This document shows positions 1 through 7,878 of a DNA stretch of 25,034 bases, in pieces. Each line of letters opens with the position of its first letter. Within the stretch, counting starts at the first letter, position 1. The DNA is taken from positions 1 to 25,034 of the forward strand of contig JBOFFC010000087.1 in NCBI GenBank assembly GCA_051648405.1, in the 5' to 3' direction. Both the position numbers and the translations under genes were made by a program. This DNA is from JBOFFC01 sp051648405. Lineage in GTDB: Bacteria; Planctomycetota; Planctomycetia; Pirellulales; Lacipirellulaceae. The notes below the pieces were generated by a model, which saw nothing but the letters and a program-made list of their open reading frames with translations, was not told the DNA's origin and did no database searches.

Positions 1-42
1 CGACACGAAGGCGACAGCGAACGAACGAATCGGTGTGGTCAT
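1..42 (-). CDS. 5' end of an unidentified gene, cut by window edge
   Basis: Only the first 14 codons (MTTPIRSFAVAFVS) lie in the window. The ATG at 42 is preceded on the minus strand by a run of seven G about 7 bases upstream, a credible ribosome binding site. It starts 37 bases after the secretin stop codon, in the same direction, so it is probably the next gene of the same operon. The few visible residues (a basic residue followed by a hydrophobic run) could begin a signal peptide or membrane anchor. No function can be assigned from this fragment. Confidence 0.6.
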   Translation of the reverse strand, partial: MTTPIRSFAVAFVS

Positions 43-79
43 CAAGGTCCCCCCCGGAACCAAGTCGTTGGCTGCGGCG

Positions 80-3000
80 CTACGGCGCCGGGTGTGGCAG
101 GCGGCGCGGCGCGGCTTGCGAGTCGGTCGGCGCCCCGTAGCTGACGGCGGCGACCTCGTCGTCGCGCTTCGGCGCTTGGTCTTTCAGAGCCCCCCCGTGC
201 GGGTTGCTGGCCGGGAGGGCCGCGACGCCGCCGGGCATGGCGAGCTCGACCTCGGCCGGCACCCCCCCCGGGAAGCAGGCCGGGGCGTCGCTCCAGTCCG
301 AGCCGCGTGTCCGCAGGCCGGACGGGCCGTGCATCTCGATCACGTCTCCCAGGACCCAGCTCATCCGCGACGACTCGACTTGCTTGATCATCTCGGCATC
401 GACCTGCGACGTGACGACGCGCGGCGTCATGATGATCAGCAGCTCGGTCCGCGACTCCTCGGTCCCGTCGTAACGGAACAGGCTCCCGAGCAGCGGGATG
501 TCGGCCAGCAGCGGCACGCGCCGGTGGATGTCGAACGTCCGCTTGGTGAGCAGGCCGCTGAGGACCACCGTCTGGCCGCTGGTGGCGCTGATCGTCGTCT
601 CGGCCTGGGTCGCCTTGATCTGCGGGGCGCGGAGCACCTCGCCGTCGGCCGAGACGCTGATCGCGATCCCGTCTTCCTCCTCGCCGACCTCCGACTTCTC
701 GGCGTAGACGGTCATCACCACCTGCCCGTCGGGGCTGATCCGCGGCGTGACGCGCAGGATGATGCCCACGGGCTCGTACTCGACGCCGTTGGTCTGGCCG
801 AACTGGCTGAGCTGCGTGCTGGTGATGCGTGGCACGCGGGCGCCGACCTGCACGAGCCCCTCCTGGCCGTCGAGCGTCATGATCTGCGGGCGGCTGAGGA
901 CCTCCAGGCGGCGGCTCTCTTGCAGCGCTCTTAGCAGGAAGCTCAAGTTGCTGCTGCTGGCCGAGAAGACGAAGCCGCCGAAGTCGAGCTCGCTGTTCAC
1001 ACGGTTGAGCGAGAAGCTCGACAGCGCCTGGGCGCCGACGTTGCCGGCCCGCGACAGGGCCCGCGTCGAGCCGTTGTTGCCGAGCGACTGGTTGTTGAAG
1101 TTGAAGCCGGGGGTCAGGTTGCTCGAGATGACGTTTTGTTCTTGGACAGAGACCGTCGCCCCCCCCGCCTGCTGCGTGTTGGTGGTCGTCTGCACCGTTT
1201 GGATTTCGGACAGCAGCGAGCGGTCGAACAGCAGCGAGTCCTGCAGGCCGAGCTCGACGCCGAACTCGTCGGTGTCGTTGAGCGCCACCTCGGCGATCAG
1301 GACCTGGATCATGACCATCGGCGGGCGCTCGTCGAGCTCGGAGATGATCCGCCGCACCTCGGCCTCGTAGCGTGGCGTGGCGCTGACGATCAGGCTGTTG
1401 CTGACGTCCTCGGCGACGACGACGACCTCGCGTTCGATCTGCTCGAAGGGGCTGATCGCGATCTCGGCCGCTTCTTCGGCGTCGCGTTCGGTCTGCAACC
1501 ACTGGTTGAGAACCAGCGCGACGTCGCTCGCCTTGGCGTTCCTCAATCGGTAGACGCTCGTTTGGCGCTCGCGGACCTCGCTGTCGTCGAGCCGCAGCAG
1601 GATCGCCTCGACCACGGCGAGGTCGTCGGCCGACCCGGCGGCGAGGATGCTGTTGGTGCGCTCATCGACCGAGAACGACAGCGGCGCGAGGCCGCCGCTG
1701 CCGTAGCCCCCCTCTTCTTGATCGTCGGCCTCGCCGAACAGCGAGCGCAGCATCTCGGCGAGCGCCACGGCGTCACCGTTGGCGACCGTGAAGACTTTCA
1801 GCTCGGCGGCGGCGTCGGGGGCCCGGTCGAGCTGCGCGATGAGCTCGGCGAGGACCTGCATGCTCTCGACCGGGGCGGTGACCACGAGCGCGTTGGCGCG
1901 GGTGTCGGCCGCCACGCGGGCCCCGATCAACACGCCCGACTCGATCTTGTCCACCCCGTCGCCTTGGATCGACAGGCCGGCGGTGCGCGGCGTCGCTGCC
2001 GTCTCGCCGTCGCCGGTCGATGCGGGGTTCAGCGCCCCGGTGATCACCTCGGCGAGCTGCTCGGCGAGGGCGTGCTTCAGCGGGAAGACGCGGACCTCGT
2101 CGATCGCTTCGCCGCGCGCCGTGTCGATCTTCGCGAGCAAAGCCTGCACCTCGGCAAGGTCACGCGGCGCGGCGCTGACGAAGAGCGTGTTGCTGCGGTA
2201 GTCGGCAACCACCAGCGCCCGCGAACGCAGCAGCGATGCCGAGCCGTCGTTCGTCTGCGGCTGCTGTTGTTGGAAGTACTGATCGACGAGGGTCTTGGCG
2301 TCGACCGCCGAGGCGTGCTTCAGGGTGATCGCCGTGAACGTCGCGGAGGGCTCGATCGGCTGGTCGAGTTGGTCCACCAACCCGAGCGCGAGCTTGACGT
2401 TCTCGGCCCGGCCGACGAGCAGCAGCGCGTTCGGCTTGGCGAGCCCCGTGATGCTGAGGTCTCCCGTCCGCGGCCCGAGCGCCTTGCCGTACACGCCGGT
2501 CAGCAGCCGCGCCAGCGAGTCGCTGTCGGCGTGCTTCAGCAGCCGGACCTCGACCGTGGGGACCGTCTCGGCGCTGAGGCGTTCGATCTGCTCGACGAGC
2601 GACGTGACGCGATCGACGTCGGCTTGGTCGCCGCGCAGGACGATCACGTCGAGGCCATCGACGAACTCGATCTGCACCGGCCCGAGCACCTCGCCCGCCT
2701 CGGCGCCGCGCGGGGCTTCCGCCGCCGCGGGGGCTGGTTCGGTGACGGGTGTGTCGGCGGCTTCGGTTGCGGGCTGCGGGGCGGCGACTTGCAGCGCGCG
2801 CACCGCACGGCGCACACGCCCGTCCCCGGTGTCCTTGGCGGCGAGGAGTTGAACGCCCGCGCCGCCGTCCCCCGCCGCTTCGAGCGACGCGTTCACGGCC
2901 GAGATCACGTCGGCCCACGCCCGCGTCGAGGACGCCGGACCGAGCAGCTCGACGACGCCGGATTTCGCGTCGACGCGGAGCGTGACCCCCCCTTCGTCGC

Positions 3001-3502
3001 GGAGGCTCAGCGGGAACGAGAGCCGCGTCCGCGACGCGTCCCAGGTCGCAGGCAACGGGCGACGCGCGAGGGCTTCGAGGCGCTCGTGAAGCTCGTTGGG
3101 GGTCAGGTGCGTGAGCCGCAGGCTCGCCGTCGATTCGTTAGCGGCGATCGGCGCGCGGCCGGGCGCCTCGTTGGTGATCGTTGTCCTGGGAGCGCTGGTC
3201 GCGCCGCCGGGGAGCGACAGCAGTCGAAGCAGCTCGCCGTGGGTCTCGAGCGGCGCCACCAGGAGCAGGCGCCCCGTGCGTTCGTCCCAGACGGTGCGGG
3301 CCGGCGCCGCGAGGCCCGCGCGCCAGCGTTCGACCTCGGCACGGCGTTCGGTCGGGATCGCGTGCGCTTCGAGCACGGGCTCGGGCTGCTGGGCTACGCC
3401 CGAGCCGGCAATCGAACTCGCGATCGCAACCGCCGCCAGGGCGGCGCGCAAGCGCGTGGACGCTTGCCTCGAGTGCTTCGTGCTTACTGGCGCTGGCCGC
3501 AT
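80..3502 (-). CDS. Secretin (GspD/PilQ-type outer-membrane channel) with expanded N-domain stalk
   Basis: Predicted outer-membrane secretin of a type II secretion or type IV pilus-like machine, 1140 residues. The ATG at 3502 is preferred over the one at 3583 because it has an AGGGGGG-type ribosome binding site and is followed directly by a signal peptide ending near residue 38 (SGVAQQ). From about residue 314 there are five successive modules that start with a pattern like VxVxxLKHAxAxxLAxLL (near 314, 387, 467, 565 and 647) and contain an xxNALxVxA strand, as in secretin N1 domains. The secretin core lies at about 720-1030, with VGARVPRIT, the GQTVVLSGLL strand near 976-985 and the hallmark VPLLADIPLLGSLF near 996-1009. 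About 110 further residues rich in Pro, Gly and Ala follow. GspD usually has N0 plus three N1-like domains, so the stalk is long here. No gspE/F genes are visible. The assignment to T2SS rather than pilus is not certain. Confidence 0.93.
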   Translation of the reverse strand: MRPAPVSTKHSRQASTRLRAALAAVAIASSIAGSGVAQQPEPVLEAHAIPTERRAEVERWRAGLAAPARTVWDERTGRLLLVAPLETHGELLRLLSLPGGATSAPRTTITNEAPGRAPIAANESTASLRLTHLTPNELHERLEALARRPLPATWDASRTRLSFPLSLRDEGGVTLRVDAKSGVVELLGPASSTRAWADVISAVNASLEAAGDGGAGVQLLAAKDTGDGRVRRAVRALQVAAPQPATEAADTPVTEPAPAAAEAPRGAEAGEVLGPVQIEFVDGLDVIVLRGDQADVDRVTSLVEQIERLSAETVPTVEVRLLKHADSDSLARLLTGVYGKALGPRTGDLSITGLAKPNALLLVGRAENVKLALGLVDQLDQPIEPSATFTAITLKHASAVDAKTLVDQYFQQQQPQTNDGSASLLRSRALVVADYRSNTLFVSAAPRDLAEVQALLAKIDTARGEAIDEVRVFPLKHALAEQLAEVITGALNPASTGDGETAATPRTAGLSIQGDGVDKIESGVLIGARVAADTRANALVVTAPVESMQVLAELIAQLDRAPDAAAELKVFTVANGDAVALAEMLRSLFGEADDQEEGGYGSGGLAPLSFSVDERTNSILAAGSADDLAVVEAILLRLDDSEVRERQTSVYRLRNAKASDVALVLNQWLQTERDAEEAAEIAISPFEQIEREVVVVAEDVSNSLIVSATPRYEAEVRRIISELDERPPMVMIQVLIAEVALNDTDEFGVELGLQDSLLFDRSLLSEIQTVQTTTNTQQAGGATVSVQEQNVISSNLTPGFNFNNQSLGNNGSTRALSRAGNVGAQALSSFSLNRVNSELDFGGFVFSASSSNLSFLLRALQESRRLEVLSRPQIMTLDGQEGLVQVGARVPRITSTQLSQFGQTNGVEYEPVGIILRVTPRISPDGQVVMTVYAEKSEVGEEEDGIAISVSADGEVLRAPQIKATQAETTISATSGQTVVLSGLLTKRTFDIHRRVPLLADIPLLGSLFRYDGTEESRTELLIIMTPRVVTSQVDAEMIKQVESSRMSWVLGDVIEMHGPSGLRTRGSDWSDAPACFPGGVPAEVELAMPGGVAALPASNPHGGALKDQAPKRDDEVAAVSYGAPTDSQAAPRRLPHPAP

Positions 3503-3675
3503 CGTTGCCCCCCCTGCCGCGATCCCCCGCTGCGCGGACACACCCCGCGCGCACGCCGGGCGTACAACCCGCAGTATCGGCAAGATCGGCAGGCCTTACC
3601 CAGCTTGGCGAGGAAAAGGTCTGCGGCGTGGCGAGAATCGGTCGGCGCTCTTCCGCATCGCGAGCGGCGCCAGCG

Positions 3676-3906
3676 TCAAGCCGAGGCGCGTTCGAGGGGC
3701 TCGACTGCCGTCACGTGCAGCAGCGAGCAGATCTTGAACTCGGCCGGCACCCCGTCCTCGACGTCGATGCCGACGAGGATGTCGGTCTTGGTGAGCATCG
3801 CCATCTCGGGGTGGCGGACCTCGTAGCGCTCGCCGCTCGACATCACGAGTCGGAAGGGTCGGAACGGCTGCCATTTGAGCAGGTTGCGGAACGTCTGGAC
3901 GGTCAT
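3676..3906 (-). CDS. Small hypothetical protein following threonine synthase
   Basis: A 76-residue soluble protein without signal peptide or membrane segment. It begins MTVQTFRNLLKWQPFRPFR and contains the stretch YEVRHPEMAMLTKTDILVG. From memory, short proteins with this PFRPFR...RHPE pattern recur in planctomycete genomes as hypothetical proteins; I know of no established function. The start at 3906 is chosen over an in-frame TTG at 3936 because the latter overlaps the upstream gene's stop, while a GGAAAG sequence lies about 10 bases before 3906. It begins 26 bases after the threonine synthase stop, so the two are probably co-transcribed. The alternating charged and hydrophobic pattern suggests a small beta-rich fold. 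Confidence 0.75.
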   Translation of the reverse strand: MTVQTFRNLLKWQPFRPFRLVMSSGERYEVRHPEMAMLTKTDILVGIDVEDGVPAEFKICSLLHVTAVEPLERASA

Positions 3907-3932
3907 GGAGTGCGACTTTCCGAGAGGCCAGA

Positions 3933-5351
3933 TCAACTGTTCAGTTGGATCGTCCGGACGATCGCGTCGAGGTCGTTCTCGACCTTCACGGCGCGGTTGG
4001 CGAACGCGGCCGTGTTGACGCCGCGGCTCCCCAGGACGCGGTTGAACTCGGTTTGGTCGCTCGAATGGTAGGCGACCGTCGCCGTGGGGTCCTTCAGTTG
4101 GTGCCCGGTGAGGACGCAGACGACCCGCTCGTCGGGGTGGATGACCCCCTCCTCGCGCAGCATCTTGGCGCCGGCGACGCTGGCTGCGCTAGCCGGTTCA
4201 CAGCCCAGGCCGTTGGCGGCGATCTGCGCCTTGGCGTCGAGGATCTGCTGGTCGGTCGCCTCGCGCACCACCCCCCCGCAGCACTCCAGGGCGCGCAGGC
4301 ATTTCATCAGGTTCACCGGGCGATTGATCTCGATCGCGCTGGCGATCGTGTCGGCGCGCTTCGACGCCGCGTCGAGCTCGGCGTAGTAGCCGTCGATGAT
4401 CCCCGTGTCGGGCTGGCCGCTGTTCCAGCGGAGCCCGCGCTTCTCGTAGAGCTCGTAAAGCGTGTCGGCGCCCGCCGCGTTGACGACCGCCAGGCGCGGC
4501 GCGCGATCGATCAGGCCCAGCTTCTTGAGCTCGTGGAACGCCTTCCCGAACGAACTGCTGTTCCCCAGGTTCCCGCCGGCGACGACCACCCAGTCGGGGA
4601 CCTCCCAGTTGAGGCTCTCCAGGACGCGGAACATGATCGTCTTCTGCCCCTCGAGGCGGAACGGGTTCACGCTGTTCACGAGGTAGATCCCGAGCTGCGA
4701 CGACACCTGTCGGACGCGCAGCATCGCGTCGTCGAAGTCGCCGGCGATCTGGATCGTTAGCGCCCCGTAATCGAGCGCCTGCGAGAGCTTGCCGTAGCTG
4801 ATCTTGCCCGACCCGATGAAGATCACCGCCTGCATCAGCTGGCTCATGCCGCAGTACAGCGCCAGCGACGCCGACGTGTTGCCGGTCGATGCGCAGGCCG
4901 CGCGCTTGGCCCCGATCATCCGCGCGTGCGTGAACGCGGCCGTCATGCCGTTGTCCTTGAAACTCCCCGAGGGGTTCATCCCCTCGTACTGCAGCAGCAG
5001 GTTGCCGGGGTTCATGCCGACGTACTCGGCCACTCCCGTCGAGGGGTGCAGCGGGGTCTGCCCCTCGCCGATCGTCACGATCTGCGAGTCGGGTGCGAAG
5101 GGGAGCAGCTCGCGGAACCGCCACACGCCGCTCCGCTCGAGCGGCTCGTTGCGGCGCGACCATTTGCGCTCGAACCACCGCAGCGAGTCGGGGGTCGGCA
5201 GCGCGTCCCAGTCGTAGCAGATGTCGAGCAGCGCGCCGCACGCCGCGCAGCTGGTGCGGACCTCGCTCAGCTCGTACGTCGCCCCGCAGCGGGGCATCAT
5301 GCACTGCTGGAAGGCGACGGCGGTCTTGGTCGGGGGCGAGGCGGAGGCCAT
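3933..5351 (-). CDS. thrC: Threonine synthase
   Basis: Pyridoxal-phosphate enzyme converting O-phosphohomoserine to threonine, the last step of threonine synthesis, in the cytoplasm; 472 residues. An N-terminal zinc-ribbon-like segment has Cys at 17, 22, 35 and 38 (C-x4-C and C-x2-C pairs). The catalytic lysine is K132 in the PSGSFKDNG motif, the typical fold-type II PLP site. An ASTGNTSAS loop and a VVAGGNLGNSSSFG glycine-rich phosphate-binding loop follow. The overall pattern fits the threonine synthase class with N-terminal zinc ribbon. The ATG at 5351 has no clear Shine-Dalgarno, but a later start at M18 would remove the first cysteine. A 76-residue protein follows 26 bases downstream. 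No T-box or amino-acid leader peptide was recognised upstream. Confidence 0.95.
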   Translation of the reverse strand: MASASPPTKTAVAFQQCMMPRCGATYELSEVRTSCAACGALLDICYDWDALPTPDSLRWFERKWSRRNEPLERSGVWRFRELLPFAPDSQIVTIGEGQTPLHPSTGVAEYVGMNPGNLLLQYEGMNPSGSFKDNGMTAAFTHARMIGAKRAACASTGNTSASLALYCGMSQLMQAVIFIGSGKISYGKLSQALDYGALTIQIAGDFDDAMLRVRQVSSQLGIYLVNSVNPFRLEGQKTIMFRVLESLNWEVPDWVVVAGGNLGNSSSFGKAFHELKKLGLIDRAPRLAVVNAAGADTLYELYEKRGLRWNSGQPDTGIIDGYYAELDAASKRADTIASAIEINRPVNLMKCLRALECCGGVVREATDQQILDAKAQIAANGLGCEPASAASVAGAKMLREEGVIHPDERVVCVLTGHQLKDPTATVAYHSSDQTEFNRVLGSRGVNTAAFANRAVKVENDLDAIVRTIQLNS

Positions 5352-5705
5352 AGGACGTGGCGGCGACGGGGTCGGGGTGACGGCGCGGGTGAGCGGGACC
5401 GGCGCGCCGGCAGGTTCAAACGGTCAATTTGTCGGGGCGCTTGCTCCGCACGCCCCCCGCTGTACCAGCTTAACGCAGCAAGCAGGGGCCATGCGAAAGA
5501 TCGTGCAGCGGGCCTAAGGCCCTATCGGTCAACGACTTAGAGGAAGTCTAGCCCCGCCCGATGCGACCCGCAACTTGCGCCGTCCGGGCCGCCGACGGGT
5601 TCGATCGGTGGACCTGCACGGCAAACCGTGCTTAGACTTAAAAGTCTACCGGCCGAGGCCCGGCCTAAGCTGGGCGGACCGATACTGCCATGGAGTTGAC
5701 GTCGG
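5352..5705. promoter_or_regulatory. Divergent intergenic region between thrC and the DksA-like gene
   Basis: About 350 bases with no supported gene separate the divergently transcribed threonine synthase and DksA-like genes, so both promoters should lie here. Visible structure: the dyad GGGCC-taa-GGCCC at 5510-5522; a perfect hairpin GCACGG-caaa-CCGTGC at 5616-5631; and, directly following, the near-palindrome TAGACTT-aa-AAGTCTA at 5633-5648. I cannot name a -10/-35 pair with confidence. Confidence 0.5.
5616..5648. promoter_or_regulatory. Paired inverted repeats, candidate operator
   Basis: Two dyads lie back to back, 58-90 bases upstream of the DksA-like start codon. The first has 6-base arms around a 4-base loop (5616-5631). 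The second has 7-base arms around AA (5633-5648) and is A/T-rich in a G/C-rich background, as many operator sites are. Lack of a following T-run argues against a terminator for either neighbour. A regulatory role is inferred from position and symmetry only. Confidence 0.35.
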
Positions 5706-6083
5706 ATGAATAAGGCTGAGATGCAGGCGTACCGTGACCGCCTGGTTGTGCTGCGTGGCAGGCTGCGTGGCGACGTAACGGCGATGGTTAAGACGGCCCT
5801 CCACAAGTCAGCGGACGACGCGGGGGGCGCTTCGTCGATGCCGATCCACATGGCGGAGCTCGGTAGCGATAACTTCGAGCAAGAGTTCACGCTCAGCCTG
5901 ATGGAGAGCGAAGAAGGGACGCTGACCCTGATCGAAACGGCCCTGGAGCGTGTCGAACGCGGGGTCTATGGGAAGTGCGCCGAGTGCGAAGGGGTGATCC
6001 CCAAGCAGCGACTCAACGCGATCCCGTACGCCGTCACCTGCGTCCGCTGCGCCGAGAAGCTCGAGAACGGGTCGCACTCCTGA
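5706..6083 (+). CDS. DksA/TraR-family C4 zinc-finger protein
   Basis: A 125-residue member of the DksA/TraR family. Family members bind the RNA polymerase secondary channel and tune transcription, in DksA together with ppGpp. An N-terminal helical segment (about 1-90) should form the coiled-coil hairpin, with acidic residues at 36-38 (ADDAGG) near a plausible tip. The C-terminal zinc finger has Cys at 91, 94, 112 and 115 (CAEC and CVRC), with the typical GxYGxCxxC and IPxxRL-xA-P surroundings. A GGAG sequence lies about 10 bases before the ATG. lspA follows 130 bases downstream on the same strand. The protein is shorter than E. coli DksA (151 residues) and lacks a clear DxxDxA tip, so true DksA function is uncertain. 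Confidence 0.88.
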   Translation: MNKAEMQAYRDRLVVLRGRLRGDVTAMVKTALHKSADDAGGASSMPIHMAELGSDNFEQEFTLSLMESEEGTLTLIETALERVERGVYGKCAECEGVIPKQRLNAIPYAVTCVRCAEKLENGSHS

Positions 6084-6213
6084 GTTGATGCGGGGGCCCG
6101 CGGCGCGGCGTTTGCGAACCGCCAGCCCGTGCTCACCGCCAGCCCGTGCGCACTGATCCCCCGTGCTCCACGTCATGGAGAGCGGATACCTTTGGGCAGG
6201 GAGGCCCAGCGCG

Positions 6214-6846
6214 ATGACCGGCAAAACCCCTCCGCCCCCAACAGCGCAGACGACCGGCACGCCAGCACGTCGCGCTGCAGTATTCGCCCTGATCGCCTCG
6301 GTCGCGCTCGCGCTCGACCTGGGGACGAAGGCCTGGGTCTTCTCATGGCCCGGGACGCTCACCGGCAAGGTCTACTGGGTCTTGCCCGGTTACGCCGGAT
6401 TCCAAACCAGCCTGAACGAAGGCGCGTTGTTTGGCATGGGTCAGGGTCGCGTCGGGTGGTTCGCCGTCGTGAGCGTGGTGGCGGCGGTCGCGATCCCGCT
6501 GTGGCTGTTTGTCGGGGGCGCGGCGCGCGACCCGTGGCTCAACGCCTCCCTGGGGGGGGTCATGGCGGGGGTGCTCGGCAACCTCTACGACCGCCTCGGG
6601 CTCCACGGCATGACGTGGCCCGACGGCGCCCCCCGGGCCGGCGAAGCGGTCTACGCCGTGCGCGACTGGGTCCTGGTGCAGGCGGGCGACCAACTGCGCT
6701 GGCCGAACTTCAACATCGCCGACTCGCTGCTCGTGGTCGGGGCGGCGGTGCTGTTGTTGCGAGCGCTCACCGAGCAGCCGGCGACCACCGATCATGCCGT
6801 CGCTCAAGACGCGGTCGAGCCCGAGGCGGACGCCGACGCGAGCTGA
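6214..6846 (+). CDS. lspA: Lipoprotein signal peptidase (signal peptidase II)
   Basis: Inner-membrane aspartyl protease that removes signal peptides from diacylated prolipoproteins; 210 residues from the chosen start. The ATG at 6214 has a strong AGGGAGG site 9 bases upstream, so the earlier GTG at 6163 and ATG at 6175 are rejected. Four hydrophobic spans are visible (about 22-40, 80-103, 112-125 and 168-184). The catalytic aspartates are D126 in GNLYDRLG and D170 in FNIADS. D35 in ALDLGTK and the SLNEGALFG motif (66-74) are also as expected. The C-terminal tail (about 185-210) is acidic and dispensable-looking. Its stop codon is only 3 bases from the stop of the convergent B-subunit gene, and no terminator hairpin separates the two. 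Confidence 0.96.
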   Translation: MTGKTPPPPTAQTTGTPARRAAVFALIASVALALDLGTKAWVFSWPGTLTGKVYWVLPGYAGFQTSLNEGALFGMGQGRVGWFAVVSVVAAVAIPLWLFVGGAARDPWLNASLGGVMAGVLGNLYDRLGLHGMTWPDGAPRAGEAVYAVRDWVLVQAGDQLRWPNFNIADSLLVVGAAVLLLRALTEQPATTDHAVAQDAVEPEADADAS

Positions 6847-6849
6847 CGC

Positions 6850-7878
6850 CTACTGCAGCACCGACGTCCTGCCGCCGGGGCTGAACGTGATCGCTTGGCC
6901 GTCACGCTGCATCGTCTTCGCGACGCGGAACCCGCGGTCCCGCAGGCGCTTCTCGAAGTCCGGCAAGGTGTCGAAGCTGTCGGGGAAAACCACCACCGTG
7001 ACGACGGTCTTCGCCGGGTTCACGCGGTCCAGGCGTCGGGCCACGGTGCTCCCCGAGGTCGTCGCGTCGTCGATCGACTCGGTGACGACGTTGGCCTGCG
7101 GTTCGAGCCGCGCGAGGATCAGTTGCGTCAGCAGCATCGTCCCTTGTTGCGAGCGCGCTAGCGAGCGCTCGAACAAGCAGCGGAGCGAGTACCCGTCGAT
7201 CGGGCCCACCAGCCGCTCGAACCGCGCGGGCTTGCTCAGGTCGCCGCCGGTGTTCGTCGCGACGCCGTTGAGGCTCAGCTCGACCGCCTGCTTGAGCTCG
7301 TCGAGGGGGAGGTACGACACCCGGTCCCCTTCGAGTCGCACGAGCACCTCGTCATCGACGCGTTCGCGGACGATGGGCTTCGAGTCGAACTCGATCTCGG
7401 TGACCTCGGCGTCGGCCTCGGAAGCGGCGAGCGCCACTTGCTGGCGGGCCAGTTCGTCGAGCTTCATCCGCGCTTGGGCGAGCTGGTTCGAGGTGTCGAA
7501 GCTGCGGCGGTCTTGCTCGGAGAGCTTCGCGCGCTCGGCGTCAAGTTCCGCGCGCAGCTTGGCCGCGTAGACGGCGATGTCGGCGCGGGCTTGGTCGCGG
7601 ATCGCCGACTCGTTGCGTGTGATCTGCGCCTGCTCGACCAGCTTCGACAGCTCGCGGCGGTCGGCCATCACCTCGCGGAGTGCCAGGTTGGCCTCGGCCT
7701 CGGCGGCCTCGACCTCGGCCGGGTCGGTCGCCGCGACCGGCGTGGCCACCTTCTGCGACGCGCGCACACCGACGCAGACGATCAGCAGCACGAGGATCCC
7801 CACCAGGTTGGCGATCACGTCCAGGAACGTGTCCCCACCGGGGATTTCGTCCTCTTGGTCAGCGGAGTTGCGACGCAT
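6850..7878 (-). CDS. ExbD/MotB-like subunit with membrane aspartate
   Basis: A 342-residue protein with one N-terminal membrane span (about 18-38). D20 sits at its start in TFLDVIANLVGILVLL. This is the position of the proton-carrying Asp in ExbD/TolR (LIDVMLVLL). A coiled coil follows (about 55-155), then an alpha/beta domain (about 175-335) containing TVVVFPDSFDTLPDFEKRL. The start at 7878 has an AGGAGG site; the ORF is open much further upstream but that part lies over the preceding gene. The start overlaps the upstream gene by 20 bases, suggesting translational coupling. No OmpA-type peptidoglycan motif is recognised. The B-subunit role in a proton-driven channel is inferred from the span and operon. 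Confidence 0.82.
   Translation of the reverse strand: MRRNSADQEDEIPGGDTFLDVIANLVGILVLLIVCVGVRASQKVATPVAATDPAEVEAAEAEANLALREVMADRRELSKLVEQAQITRNESAIRDQARADIAVYAAKLRAELDAERAKLSEQDRRSFDTSNQLAQARMKLDELARQQVALAASEADAEVTEIEFDSKPIVRERVDDEVLVRLEGDRVSYLPLDELKQAVELSLNGVATNTGGDLSKPARFERLVGPIDGYSLRCLFERSLARSQQGTMLLTQLILARLEPQANVVTESIDDATTSGSTVARRLDRVNPAKTVVTVVVFPDSFDTLPDFEKRLRDRGFRVAKTMQRDGQAITFSPGGRTSVLQ

Noticed and set aside
1136..3826. Very long plus-strand open frame antisense to the secretin
   Set aside because: Its translation is Arg/Gly/Asp-rich with no motif, while the opposite strand encodes a clear secretin. It is a shadow of GC-rich third codon positions.
5352..5705. Amino-acid riboswitch or leader peptide for thrC
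   Set aside because: No T-box, threonine-rich short ORF or terminator/antiterminator pair was recognised on the minus strand.
6163..6213. Earlier GTG/ATG starts for lspA
   Set aside because: They lack a ribosome binding site, whereas ATG 6214 has AGGGAGG 9 bases upstream.
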